Positions 18,687 to 27,414 are shown, counted from the stretch's first letter. The stretch: DNA of 64,000 bases from Cohnella lupini (GCF_003386205.1 NZ_QRDY01000004.1:62001-126000), one strand, 5' to 3'. Program-made: numbers and translations. Notes: generated from the sequence alone by a model not told the origin.

Positions 18687-20459
18687 TTATTCATCGCCTT
18701 CGAATGTATTCGGGCGATTGGTGGGAAGCCTCACCTGTACGATCGCTCCGCCGGAATCCCCGTTCATGAAAGTGATTCCGCCCTCGGTGCCGTATAGCAT
18801 TTTGAAACGACGGAGGATGTTCCATATCCCCAGATGATGCTCGCCGGCTTCCGCTAAGTGGACTCCGCTTTCCACGTCGTTCATAAACTGCTCCGGGAAT
18901 CCCGGCCCGTTGTCCGCGATCGTCAGTACGATGAAACGGTCAGGCTGTTCTACGTCGTTGCTCGAAGTGATCCGAATGTGAAACGGCAATCCATCCTGAA
19001 CCTTATTATTAAAGCCGTGGATGACCGAATTCTCGACAAAAGGCTGCAAGAGCAACGGAGATAATTGCACGGACAGATGCTCCGGAAGCACTCTTATCTC
19101 ATAACTCAATTTATTGACATATCGGATCTTATGGATCTCTAGATAATGCTCGATATGTCTGATTTCATCTTCAAGAGGCAGCACCGTCCGATGCCCATGC
19201 ATCAAGAAACGAAAGTAGTCCGCCAGATGCAGGCTAAGCTTTTGCACGGATTTGAAGTCCTTCAGCGCCGCTAGATTATAAATGATATTTAAGCTATTCA
19301 TGTAGAAATGCGGATTGATCTGAATTTGCAGATGTTTATACTCGGCCTTCTGTACGCGGATTTGCTCCTCGTAAACATCGATTTTGAGCTTCTCGATCTG
19401 CTCGGCCATCTGATTGAACGTCCCCGACATAAAGGTGAATTCGCTATTATCCGTACGGATCGGCATCCGCACGTTGAATTGTCCTTGACCAAGCTTTCTC
19501 ATTCCGCGTACTAGGGCGACCAATGGCTTAAACATGACTCTTCGCAGGAAGACCAAATATAAAGTAAGAACGATTGCGACGATTAACGGGATCCAAACGT
19601 AGAGCATTTTCTGGAAAAAAGGCAGGTTTTTCAAAATGTACGTTTCAGGGATAACGATCATATAATGGATATCCGAAATAGGCGTAGGCTGAGTGATCAC
19701 CAGAAATTGATTCTGATTCCAAGTCGTTCGCCCTTGCTTGGTCATCTCCACGATGTCGCTATGCACGACCTTTTCCTGCACGACCGGCAACGGAGAGTTA
19801 GTCAGAGCGTTGCCCTCCGGATCGACCACGAACGTGGCACCGTCGGGTCCTACGTCGAAGTGGCTGACCTCTTCGTTTAACCGATCGACTTGCACTAATG
19901 CCCCTATGAACACTCCGGAGCCTGCATCGACGGTTTTAATTAAATAATTGGTGTCATTGGGAATGGAGAACCGCTCCCAGCGCTGAGTCTCGAGCGGCAA
20001 ATCCTTGGAGGCGAGCTTCGTGGTGTAATCGAGCAGCGCGGATTGTAATTCGGCAAAGTGAAAGCTATACTGAGTAGCGAAAAACATATCGTCGTCCTTC
20101 CGGGAATACACGAAAAAGGTGTCGACTTTGTTATAATAGCCGGTATCGAGCAGAAAACGCCTCGTTAATTCCATCTTGACCATCGTATAGTCCGAATCAT
20201 CCGTTGCGAGCGATAGGGATTGCAAGGATTGGATGTCCGGGTCGTCTTTCATCCGGTACAAATAACGCATCGTTTCCAAGAGAATAGCGTCATTGTTATG
20301 CACCTGCTGAGCCATGAGATTGTTATAGTGAAGCGATATTTGATCACGTACGACATTCGTCGCGTAGATATTGTTATAGATGAGGAATAGCACCATAGGT
20401 GCGATCATGAGAAGAAAGCCGAATACGATTTTGAATCTGATAGATTGCCAAAAAGCCAT
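18687..20459 (-). CDS. Sensor histidine kinase, YesM family
   Basis: 590 residues, first gene of the second importer operon. Transmembrane segment near residues 8-30, a Cache-like extracytoplasmic domain, second transmembrane segment near 290-312, HAMP, phospho-acceptor His in INPHFYMNSLNIIYNLA, and a HATPase domain with LLLQPFVENSVIHGF and ADNGPGFP. GGGG of GAGGATGGGGAAAA serves as the ribosome binding site. Confidence 0.93.
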   Translation of the reverse strand: MAFWQSIRFKIVFGFLLMIAPMVLFLIYNNIYATNVVRDQISLHYNNLMAQQVHNNDAILLETMRYLYRMKDDPDIQSLQSLSLATDDSDYTMVKMELTRRFLLDTGYYNKVDTFFVYSRKDDDMFFATQYSFHFAELQSALLDYTTKLASKDLPLETQRWERFSIPNDTNYLIKTVDAGSGVFIGALVQVDRLNEEVSHFDVGPDGATFVVDPEGNALTNSPLPVVQEKVVHSDIVEMTKQGRTTWNQNQFLVITQPTPISDIHYMIVIPETYILKNLPFFQKMLYVWIPLIVAIVLTLYLVFLRRVMFKPLVALVRGMRKLGQGQFNVRMPIRTDNSEFTFMSGTFNQMAEQIEKLKIDVYEEQIRVQKAEYKHLQIQINPHFYMNSLNIIYNLAALKDFKSVQKLSLHLADYFRFLMHGHRTVLPLEDEIRHIEHYLEIHKIRYVNKLSYEIRVLPEHLSVQLSPLLLQPFVENSVIHGFNNKVQDGLPFHIRITSSNDVEQPDRFIVLTIADNGPGFPEQFMNDVESGVHLAEAGEHHLGIWNILRRFKMLYGTEGGITFMNGDSGGAIVQVRLPTNRPNTFEGDE

Positions 20460-20496
20460 TTTTCCCCATCCTCGGCATGATTTTCATTCCGCTCCT

Positions 20497-20527
20497 AGCA
20501 TATCGCACACGATTGAAAGCGGCAACA
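20497..20527 (-). promoter_or_regulatory. Promoter of the second importer operon, overlapped by a CcpA cre-like site
   Basis: Minus-strand TTGCCG (20520-20525) and TATGCT (20497-20502) are spaced 17 bp, a plausible sigma-A promoter. On the plus strand TGAAAGCGGCAACA at 20514-20527 matches the cre consensus TGWAANCGNTNWCA at every position but one. It covers the -35 box and part of the spacer, the position expected for repression by CcpA-HPr when preferred sugars are present. Not tested; a single 14-bp match could arise by chance. Confidence 0.5.
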
Positions 20528-20577
20528 CAAAAACGAATGGTTGGGGTAATATCTCGCTTAAAGGTCCATTGCGTAAC

Positions 20578-20606
20578 AAAGCCGGCCCCTTGAAGGACCG
20601 GCTTTA
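20578..20606 (-). terminator. Likely terminator of yerC
   Basis: AAAGCCGG and CCGGCTTT form the outer stem and CCTT/AAGG the inner stem. On the minus strand it lies about 50 bp after the yerC stop and is followed by a weak T stretch (TTTGTTA). Confidence 0.55.
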
Positions 20607-20654
20607 ATGTGGCATTATTCTATTGGGTAGTGATAGAACTCATCACTTCTAGCG

Positions 20655-20975
20655 TTACCCTTCCGCGGATTCCGATTCGGCACCGAAACGTCCCAATCGC
20701 TCCAACGAGAGCTTGTAGCCGTCATTGCCGTAATTCAGGCAACGCTTCACGCGCGATATCGTCGCCGTGCTCGCTCCGGTTTCCGCCTCGATCTGATTGT
20801 ACGTATGTCCCTTGCCCAACATTCGAGCGACTTCGAGACGTTGCGATAAAGATTGGATTTCGTTCACCGTGCACAAGTCGTCGAAGAATACGTAACATTC
20901 TTCTACGTTCTTCAGCGTCAGAACCGCTTCGAATAATTGATCTATGGATTTATCGTTCAGCTTCTTTAATTGCAT
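20655..20975 (-). CDS. yerC: YerC/YecD family TrpR-like DNA-binding protein
   Basis: 106-residue protein of the TrpR-related YerC family. It has the conserved stretch EECYVFFDDLCTVNEIQSLSQ, a helix-turn-helix YNQIEAETGASTATISRV and the tail KRCLNYGNDGYKLSLERL. I place the start at 20975 (MQLKKLNDKS...) because GAGGTG lies 8 bases upstream and the product then aligns with the B. subtilis protein; a longer frame begins further upstream. Function in the family is not well established. Its presence with yerB near purD follows Bacillus gene order. Confidence 0.9.
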   Translation of the reverse strand: MQLKKLNDKSIDQLFEAVLTLKNVEECYVFFDDLCTVNEIQSLSQRLEVARMLGKGHTYNQIEAETGASTATISRVKRCLNYGNDGYKLSLERLGRFGAESESAEG

Positions 20976-21138
20976 GAGATCGCACCTCGCTTTGACTCCA
21001 TTGTACTGCGTACCTGCTAATAGTTCAAGCATCACCGTATTCACGCATTACAGAGGTAAAATGTCTCTATACCCGGGCATCCGTCCATGCCCGATAGCCC
21101 CTTCCGTCATAACCTATTATTAAAAAGGGTGTGACTCC

Positions 21139-21579
21139 ATGAACGAAACGCATTCGCCCTCCACGCGCAGCTGGACGTCGGGCTTCGGACAGGAACAGTT
21201 TCCCGGAATCGAAGAAACGTTCTCCGGTCCTCCCGCCGCCATAAATCCAACCACCGTGCTACCCGCCGTTCAAGCCGAGGCTCCGTCCTCTTCTCTCCTA
21301 TCGAAACTTCCCTTCAATATTTCCAATATCAGCGACGTAAAAGCATTGGTCGATCGAATGGGCGGAGTAGAAGGCATTCTTACGACGATGGGCAAATTTC
21401 AGAAATTCATGGCTACTATGCAGCAGATCGCCCCGATGGTTAAGCTTTTCATGGGCAATAAGAAGGGTAAAGGATCTTCGGACTCCGGTTCGAAGAAAAG
21501 AACAACTCGCCGCCGCTCCGTAAAAAGACCGTCCGGCGCGGGTAAGCGCAGATCCAGAAAAACCGCGAAACGACGTTGA
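21139..21579 (+). CDS. Hypothetical protein with basic C-terminal tail
   Basis: 146 residues, not recognised with confidence. The first 55 residues are rich in Ser, Thr and Pro. The middle (about 56-108) is amphipathic with MGGVEGILTTMGKFQKFM and APMVKLFMG, vaguely like YqfQ/VrrA-type spore proteins. The last 35 residues are Lys/Arg-rich (KKRTTRRRSVKRPSG...), suggesting binding to nucleic acid or another polyanion. No signal peptide or membrane helix. A terminator follows directly, so it is a single-gene unit. It could be a spore or nucleoid-associated protein; this is a guess. Confidence 0.7.
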   Translation: MNETHSPSTRSWTSGFGQEQFPGIEETFSGPPAAINPTTVLPAVQAEAPSSSLLSKLPFNISNISDVKALVDRMGGVEGILTTMGKFQKFMATMQQIAPMVKLFMGNKKGKGSSDSGSKKRTTRRRSVKRPSGAGKRRSRKTAKRR

Positions 21580-21607
21580 CGAGTCGGTTTGTTGCGGGTG
21601 CAGATCA

Positions 21608-21640
21608 GGCCGAAGGGTACCCCTTCGGCCTTCTTCGTCG
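21608..21640 (+). terminator. Intrinsic terminator
   Basis: AGGCCGAAGG and CCCTTCGGCCT around GTAC, followed by TCTTCG. It ends the basic-tail gene 29 bp upstream. Confidence 0.75.
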
Positions 21641-21676
21641 GAGTTTGTTTGGCGCTCTATAGTTAGGTTTAATCGT

Positions 21677-21709
21677 AAAAAAAAGACCGTTCCCCCGACG
21701 GGAGCAGCC
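21677..21709 (-). terminator. Terminator of the DUF1861 gene
   Basis: Minus-strand stem GGCTGCTCCC with GGGAACGGTC, followed by eight T. It lies about 10 bp after the stop codon. Confidence 0.8.
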
Positions 21710-21718
21710 TCTCTTCGC

Positions 21719-22663
21719 TTATTTCTCGTATTCCAGGAAGGGATCCGGAATGCGAATGACATGTGCTTCGGCGTCGCTGACTCCAGCATATAAGGATGCG
21801 GTTCCATCCTTGTGCCGTACGAGTCCGCCACTGAATATCACATCTTCGAGGTCCGGCCGCTTGGCTGGACCATCAGGAAACATGCTGCGGGTAGCGATGA
21901 GCCTGACCGGCGTATAACGGTGATCAGCCGGATTAAACGCGAATACCATCGGATAATAATGACGAATATTATTCGCTTCCATGCGCGCGATATGACCGAG
22001 CACTCCGATCATCCCGTTCGTCAGTACGTGGGCCTCGTTGGCGCCGCCCCACTCCTCCGGTAGAAATTGATGACGAAGAAGCTCGGCGTCGTTGATCGTT
22101 TCCTCGGTCAGTTCCTCCAGAGTCGCAATCTCCGCATAACCGATCAATGCGCGGGCGCCTTCTACCATCATAGGTCGCGTGAATACGCCGATGCGGCCGT
22201 TAGCCTGCTCGACCAGACGAATGTCTTTCATCGTTTCCGGACCTTTAGCGAACGGTTCCAAATCTTGAATGGAATGTCCCCGATAGAAGACGGTACGCCA
22301 AGAAGTCACGTAATGCGGATCATCGCCGTCGAAGTAAACCTCTACGCCTCCGAACACCAATTCATCGCCTATGAAAGTAAAGAAAGGATCCTGCAAGGCG
22401 AATACGGGAGCCCCGTTCCTCGGGATCCATTCGCCGCGACGCTCAACGAAGAACATGACTTCGGAGAGCTCCTTGTCGCGGTCTTCGACGCGCCCGGCAA
22501 TGACAAGCTCGCCGTTATCCTTAAACGGCGCGCTGATATTATAGACGTCACGAGTCCCCACTCCCGTGAAGACGAGCTTGCTTCCTTGGAAGGCGGTTTT
22601 GCCTTCCATAAATTCTTTTAACAATTCGACACTCGATTTCGCCTGTTCCGTGTACGCAAGCAT
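21719..22663 (-). CDS. DUF1861 family protein (beta-propeller glycosidase-like)
   Basis: 314 residues matching what I recall of DUF1861, a cytoplasmic family related in fold to five-bladed propeller GH43/GH130-type enzymes. Features include GKLVFTGVG-like start (KLVFTGVGTRDVYN), the blade sequence DPFFTFIGDELVFGGVEVYF and a C-terminal IFSGGLVRHKDGTASLYAGVSD. No signal peptide. The ribosome binding site GGAGG precedes the ATG. It lies 112 bp downstream of the Pit transporter on the same strand and ends at a terminator. Activity unknown; a glycoside phosphorylase or hydrolase role would be inference. Confidence 0.75.
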   Translation of the reverse strand: MLAYTEQAKSSVELLKEFMEGKTAFQGSKLVFTGVGTRDVYNISAPFKDNGELVIAGRVEDRDKELSEVMFFVERRGEWIPRNGAPVFALQDPFFTFIGDELVFGGVEVYFDGDDPHYVTSWRTVFYRGHSIQDLEPFAKGPETMKDIRLVEQANGRIGVFTRPMMVEGARALIGYAEIATLEELTEETINDAELLRHQFLPEEWGGANEAHVLTNGMIGVLGHIARMEANNIRHYYPMVFAFNPADHRYTPVRLIATRSMFPDGPAKRPDLEDVIFSGGLVRHKDGTASLYAGVSDAEAHVIRIPDPFLEYEK

Positions 22664-22775
22664 GGGTGTCCTCCAGACTAAATAGAGCTAACTTCAGCCG
22701 TTACTCTATAGTAGTAATCTCGGGCGTTCAGGTTTGGGTGTCCCGCGCCTATTTTTCTTAAACAATGTACCCGAA

Positions 22776-23777
22776 TTAGTGAAGGAACAAACTGAGTACG
22801 TAATAGATGAGAGTAGATAGTACCCCGACCACTGGTATTGTAATGATCCACGTTAAGACGATACGACCGGCCATACTCCATTTTACGTTCGAAAACTTCT
22901 TGGCCGATCCGACTCCTAAGATGGAAGAAGTAATCGCATGCGTCGTGCTGACGGGTTGATGGAGCAACGTTGCTCCTAGGATAACCGAAGCTGACGCCAG
23001 ATCGGCCGAAAATCCGTTCATCGGATCGATTTTGAATATTTTCGTTCCCATCGTCTTGATGATTTTCCAGCCTCCGATGGATGTACCCAAAGCCATCGAG
23101 ATGGCGGCAGATAATTTAACCCATAGCGGGATATCCAGCGTTGGTTGTATTTTCGCCGTGACTAACGCCAACGTGATAATTCCCATCGCTTTCTGCGCAT
23201 CGTTCGTTCCGTGCGTGAAGGATTGGAATGCCGCGGTTAACACCTGTCCGAAGCGGAATACTTTGTTGACGTGATGCGGACTGGAATTCGCGAATATATG
23301 CTTCAGTATAAACATAATACAGAATCCTAGCACGAAGGCGATTAGCGGCGACAGGATAAGCCACTTAATGATGGTCGTAAATCCGGAATAATTGATTCCG
23401 TCCCACCCCTCCGACGCGATCGCCGCTCCCGCCAACGCCCCGATAATGGCATGAGACGAGGAAGACGGGATTCCGTACCACCAAGTAATCAAATTCCATA
23501 CGATAGCCGCTATCAATGTAGCTATGACGACCGTCAAGCCGTGCTCCAACTTGAAGGGATCCGTTATTTTACCGCCTATCGTCTTCGCGACCCCGGTGAA
23601 CATGAGCGCTCCGACCAGATTCATGACGGAAGCAAGTATTATGGCACGCCTAGGCGTTAACGCACGCGTCGAAACGGATGTCGCGATAGCGTTAGCCGTA
23701 TCGTGAAATCCGTTGATAAAGTCGAACCCTAGGGCAAGTATAACAATAACGACAACCAACCACATTGTGTAATCCAT
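22776..23777 (-). CDS. pit: Inorganic phosphate transporter, Pit family
   Basis: Low-affinity, proton-coupled phosphate (metal-phosphate) transporter, 333 residues. Both family signature repeats are present: FINGFHDTANAIATSVST in the N-terminal half and SFTHGTNDAQKAMGII in the C-terminal half, with about ten hydrophobic segments. It follows the DUF47 gene by 30 bp, the usual pairing. It is likely co-transcribed from the PhoP-box-like promoter upstream of DUF47. Confidence 0.93.
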   Translation of the reverse strand: MDYTMWLVVVIVILALGFDFINGFHDTANAIATSVSTRALTPRRAIILASVMNLVGALMFTGVAKTIGGKITDPFKLEHGLTVVIATLIAAIVWNLITWWYGIPSSSSHAIIGALAGAAIASEGWDGINYSGFTTIIKWLILSPLIAFVLGFCIMFILKHIFANSSPHHVNKVFRFGQVLTAAFQSFTHGTNDAQKAMGIITLALVTAKIQPTLDIPLWVKLSAAISMALGTSIGGWKIIKTMGTKIFKIDPMNGFSADLASASVILGATLLHQPVSTTHAITSSILGVGSAKKFSNVKWSMAGRIVLTWIITIPVVGVLSTLIYYVLSLFLH

Positions 23778-23807
23778 TCTATTCTGTTCCGCCCCTGCTT
23801 GCGCCGA

Positions 23808-24422
23808 TTAAGAATTGCGCATGATTATGGATTGAAGCGTATTGGCGACATCTTCGCACGAGTCGGTTGTCTGTTCCAGTCGCTCGTAAATCTCTTTATG
23901 TTTAATGAGCTCGATCGGATCTTTGACGTTCTGGAATAGATGCTTGATGCCTTGACGCATCAGATCGTCGCCCTCGTTCTCCAGCTCGTTGATCTTCACG
24001 ACATGCGGTTGTATGGCGAGCAGCTTCTTCTGCGTCAATAAATAGATCGCAGACTTGATCTCGACCGAGCTACGGCGTAAGCAATCTCCAAACTTTCGAA
24101 TGAACGGATCCGACTTCGAAATCTGGTACATTTCGAAACGGGAGGCGCAAGCTTCTATGCCATCCAATACGTCGTCCAGCTTCTTGATTAGCTCCATGAT
24201 GTCTTCGCGCTCGATCGGAGTAATGAAGGTTTTGTTGAGCTCGGTCAGAATAATATGGGTGCATTTGTCGCCTTTATGTTCGTACTCCTTCATTTCCTTG
24301 GCGAATGCCGTCACGTCGGGTAGGTCGCCATTAACGGCGTTGGCGAAACGATCGACCGTTTCGAAGATGATGTCAGCCATTTCCTCCAACGTCTTAAAAA
24401 AGATGTCTTTTTTCCGGAACAC
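23808..24422 (-). CDS. DUF47 (PhoU-like) accessory protein of Pit transporter
   Basis: 204-residue all-helical protein of the DUF47/TIGR00153 family, distantly related to PhoU and regularly encoded with Pit. Characteristic segments are DVTAFAKEMKEYEHKGDKCTH and VKINELENEGDDLMRQG. The start codon is GTG (Met-Phe-Arg-Lys-Lys) with AGAAGGG upstream. It probably modulates Pit activity at the membrane (family knowledge). Confidence 0.92.
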   Translation of the reverse strand: MFRKKDIFFKTLEEMADIIFETVDRFANAVNGDLPDVTAFAKEMKEYEHKGDKCTHIILTELNKTFITPIEREDIMELIKKLDDVLDGIEACASRFEMYQISKSDPFIRKFGDCLRRSSVEIKSAIYLLTQKKLLAIQPHVVKINELENEGDDLMRQGIKHLFQNVKDPIELIKHKEIYERLEQTTDSCEDVANTLQSIIMRNS

Positions 24423-24439
24423 GGATAGCCCTTCTTTCC

Positions 24440-24497
24440 CATATATATAACTGATAAAAATTAACGTTTAGATAACAATCCGTTAACACCACGTTAA
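24440..24497 (-). promoter_or_regulatory. PhoP-box-like direct repeats and promoter for DUF47-pit
   Basis: On the minus strand four hexamers, TTAACG, TTAACG, TTATCT and TTAATT, lie at 24497, 24486, 24475 and 24464 downward, each separated by exactly 5 bp. This is the TT(A/T/C)ACA-N5 architecture of Bacillus PhoP boxes. A TATATA -10-like stretch follows at about 24441-24450, before the GTG start. Activation by PhoPR under phosphate limitation is inferred. Confidence 0.65.
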
Positions 24498-24623
24498 CTA
24501 AACCATTTTATCACAGCGTGTATAGGCTGTGTATAGTCCCTATTCGACACTTGTGACACTTTTTTTAAGTTTGCCTTTAAATTAGATTGCTACTCGCTCG
24601 CCCATCAAGAATATAGGAAGCAA

Positions 24624-24673
24624 AAGGGATTGTCTCCGCGCCGCCATATGCTTGGCGAATCGGAGGCAATCCC
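24624..24673 (-). terminator. Terminator of yerB
   Basis: AGGGATTGCCTCCG and CGGAGACAATCCCT form the stem on the minus strand, with an inner CGCC/GGCG pair, followed by TTTTGCTT. It lies just after the yerB stop. Confidence 0.8.
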
Positions 24674-24682
24674 TGTCTAGAT

Positions 24683-25756
24683 TTATTGATAGGTTAAATG
24701 ATTATCGAGAGACGCCGAATTCGGCACGACATGGTAGTAGGTGACGCCCGGCAGGAACGGCAGCTCCGCTCCGTCCTTGATCAGCCTAACGATGTCTCCT
24801 TCTTTGCGCTCCCACGTGCATGTAATCGCCATGCCGTTCTGAAACAGAACCGCGTCGCCGCCGCTGTCCAGATTGACTATCAATCTCCCGACGTCGTCTT
24901 TGATCTCGGTTTTAGCCTCCAACACGACTAAATTCGCGGCCGTTAACTGTTGATCGTTGTTTTTGTCGATATGCGGCTCGTCGTTGATGAATCTGGAGTA
25001 TAAGGACTTGGCGCTATCGTATGTATAGGACACCTTATAATCCGACAGCATGAATTTGATGTCGATCCGCGTTGCCGGCGAGGCCGTCGCAAGCGCGGGC
25101 GGCGCTTTGTCGAAGGACAGCAACGGCATCGTCGCCGTGTCCTTGTATTTGCGTTTGGCAGCGCCCGCACGCAGCTGCTCTAACGTCGAGTAAACGTTAT
25201 GAGGCGCTTTGCGGGACTTGTCCCGATAGAAGTAGGCTCCGGCATTCGTAATCTCGTCCAAGTCCTCCTTATGCTGACGCTGAAGGATGGCGAACGCATC
25301 GTTGCTGGCTCCAACGTGGACAAGGACTCCGCCGTAAAATTCCCCTACTTGGATAAAATAAGGACGTATGCTTCGAATAGGTCCGATCGGATCCGTGAAT
25401 TGTTTGCTCTGGAACACGGCGACCAACCGCGTGATCCCGCCTTCGGCCAATAATTCCCACACCGTATCGGCTTGCGTTAGACCGGATTGCGGCCTTGCGG
25501 GCTTCAAATTATTGATCATAACGGCGAACGGTCGATTCGTTATTTCTTTGTCCGATGGCATTCCGGTTAACGGGGCGAGGAACTCGGCAACGGGTATCGA
25601 GGGCGTTTCACTAGGAGATTCCGAGGGGCTTGCCGTAGGCGCGATCGTTCCGCTCGGCGTCGCGACCGTTTCCTTCGAGCCTCCGCTGCAAGCGGTCAAA
25701 CCTACGAGCACGGCTGCAAGCGTAAGCTGCATCGCGATTCGTAATGGTTGCGTCAT
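24683..25756 (-). CDS. yerB: YerB-like DUF3048 lipoprotein
   Basis: 357-residue lipoprotein with lipobox VGLTAC and a Ser/Thr/Pro linker, then the DUF3048 N-terminal domain (PLTGMPSDKEITNRPFAVMINN) and the C-terminal domain (GAELPFLPGVTYYHVVP). Anchored outside the membrane; function not established. I prefer the ATG at 25756 because AGGGAG lies 7 bases upstream; an ATG two codons earlier is too close. It lies between purD and yerC as in Bacillus. Confidence 0.92.
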   Translation of the reverse strand: MTQPLRIAMQLTLAAVLVGLTACSGGSKETVATPSGTIAPTASPSESPSETPSIPVAEFLAPLTGMPSDKEITNRPFAVMINNLKPARPQSGLTQADTVWELLAEGGITRLVAVFQSKQFTDPIGPIRSIRPYFIQVGEFYGGVLVHVGASNDAFAILQRQHKEDLDEITNAGAYFYRDKSRKAPHNVYSTLEQLRAGAAKRKYKDTATMPLLSFDKAPPALATASPATRIDIKFMLSDYKVSYTYDSAKSLYSRFINDEPHIDKNNDQQLTAANLVVLEAKTEIKDDVGRLIVNLDSGGDAVLFQNGMAITCTWERKEGDIVRLIKDGAELPFLPGVTYYHVVPNSASLDNHLTYQ

Positions 25757-25946
25757 GCTCATTCTCCCTTCGCGAGTATGTACCTCTCCATTAAACCATA
25801 ATTGTCCTATCGGGAAAAAGACCCTGACTTCCCTTTTTTCGACAGTCTATTGCATTTCTTTCTTAATATTGGTAAGCGCTTTACTGTCTCTGCCCGAAAC
25901 CGCCCCCCTCTTTAACGCCCTATAAACAAGTTAAACGTCAAAACGC

Positions 25947-26182
25947 ACCCACTCCGAGCTATAGCCATACTTTTTATAGTTAGAGCTTAGAAATCTAACC
26001 CACTCCGAGCTGTAGCTATACTTTTTATAGTTAGAGCTCCGAAATCTAACCCACTTCAAGCTGTAACCATATTTTTTATGGTTAGAGCTCCGAAATCTAA
26101 CCCACTCCGAGCTATAGCCATACTTTTTATAGTTAGAGCTCCGAAATCTGACCCACTCCGAGCTGTAGCCATACTTTTTATG
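25947..26182 (+). repeat. Tandem array 2, 51-bp unit
   Basis: Units begin ACCCACTCCGAGCT at 25947, 25998, 26049, 26100 and 26151: four full copies plus 32 bp. Each holds a 33-nt inverted repeat from GAGCT to AGCTC with a T-rich loop. One base pair of the stem is C-A in units 1 and 4, T-A in unit 2 and C-G in unit 3. The array fills the middle of the 562-bp gap between yerB and the hydrolase gene; the rest of that gap shows no recognisable gene. Confidence 0.92.
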
Positions 26183-26318
26183 CTCATGCGAAGGTCTGGA
26201 GTTGTTAGATTGCTGGAGCTAAATTTTTATGCTGCTGACCATCGCAAAAAACCGCCAGGCATTCCGCCCCGACGGTTATTTTGGTTACTAGTGCATGAGC
26301 ATGAGCCTATGCCCTTTC

Positions 26319-27140
26319 TTAAATGCTCCAATGCTGCCAATCTTGCTGCCGCTTCTCGTGGCTCGTCAGCCAATCCAGAGTGGATTGAAACAGTTCGGCC
26401 TTATGGGCTCCCTTGGAATACGTATGGTCGGCTTGGAACAAAATGTTCTTGTCGCAGCGTCCCTCTCCTCTGAGCCAGAACGTCTTCTCGAGCATAAAGC
26501 TGTAATCCGCTGGGATGACATCGTCGGAAGTTCCATGAACGATATAGACGTCGCCATGGAAATTCGGCGCTTCCTGGAAAGGTTGATGCTGCTGAAGAGA
26601 CTCGAAGAATTCCGGCTGCAGACGGTAGCCTTGATAGTCCGAATGACCTTTGTTGATCGACTCGTCGTACACTCCGCGACCTACGATCTTAATGATATCG
26701 TTGAAAGGGTGCGCCACCGGCGACCACAGAGCCAACGACTTCACGCGGCGATCCTTCGTTGCGGTCAGCAACGCTACCGCGCCGCCCAGGCTGTGTCCGA
26801 GCAACGTAACCCGTAATGGATCCACGCAATCCAAGCTCAGTCCGTAGTCCAATACCGAACGGGTTTGGGCGATCATGGAGTCTAAGCCATGCTGTCCGTA
26901 GATTCCTTCGCTTTCCCCGCATCCCGCGTAATCGAATCGGATCACGAGAAACCCTTTGTCGGCAAGCATCCTGCTGGCGAGAAGGAACAGACGATCGACT
27001 CCGATCCGGCTTCCGACGAACCCGTGGCAGATGACGACAAGAGGCATCTTCTTCTCGGAGCATGCACCGTCTTTGGCCGGATAATGAATCGTCGCCGTTA
27101 AAGTCAAATCTTCATGGCGTATCGTAAATGGTTTTTCCAT
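26319..27140 (-). CDS. Alpha/beta hydrolase, esterase-like
   Basis: 273-residue serine hydrolase without signal peptide. The oxyanion-side motif VICHGFVGSR, nucleophile elbow GHSLGGAV, acid in HGTSDDVIP and His in ADHTYSKG form the expected triad order. It resembles cinnamoyl/feruloyl-esterase-like and YfhR/YtaP-type cytoplasmic hydrolases; substrate unknown. A stand-alone gene with its own promoter candidate. Tandem array 2 lies about 137 bp downstream of its stop. Confidence 0.88.
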   Translation of the reverse strand: MEKPFTIRHEDLTLTATIHYPAKDGACSEKKMPLVVICHGFVGSRIGVDRLFLLASRMLADKGFLVIRFDYAGCGESEGIYGQHGLDSMIAQTRSVLDYGLSLDCVDPLRVTLLGHSLGGAVALLTATKDRRVKSLALWSPVAHPFNDIIKIVGRGVYDESINKGHSDYQGYRLQPEFFESLQQHQPFQEAPNFHGDVYIVHGTSDDVIPADYSFMLEKTFWLRGEGRCDKNILFQADHTYSKGAHKAELFQSTLDWLTSHEKRQQDWQHWSI

Positions 27141-27188
27141 GTTGCAGCCCTCATTTCACGTAATTCCGATGTGATTAGTATGAATTAT

Positions 27189-27217
27189 ACTTTATCATCG
27201 CTTTAACGTTCTGTCAA
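27189..27217 (-). promoter_or_regulatory. Candidate promoter of the hydrolase gene
   Basis: Minus-strand TTGACA (27212-27217) and TAAAGT (27189-27194) with 17-bp spacing, about 50 bp upstream of the start. Confidence 0.45.
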
Positions 27218-27315
27218 CCCGGAACAAGGACCAGACACGCACGCCTCGTTGATTGGAAATCGGGAGATATGTTTATTAATAGTCATCGGACAAGAGGAAG
27301 GAGATGACTGAATCC

Positions 27316-27396
27316 ATGAACTTAACGACTTTAATCATCGTCGTCGTCATCGTTCTTTTACTAACGGGCGGATTCTACGGCTTCCGTCGCAGATAA
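27316..27396 (+). CDS. Small single-span membrane protein (26 aa)
   Basis: The frame encodes about 20 hydrophobic residues (LTTLIIVVVIVLLLTGGFYG) followed by FRRR. The ATG at 27316 lies 12 bases after GGAAGGAG; an ATG at 27304 directly abuts that motif and is less likely. A hairpin terminator follows. It resembles DUF3309-type tiny hydrophobic proteins. Function unknown. Confidence 0.6.
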   Translation: MNLTTLIIVVVIVLLLTGGFYGFRRR

Positions 27397-27414
27397 TCGT
27401 TGGATGAAACAAAT

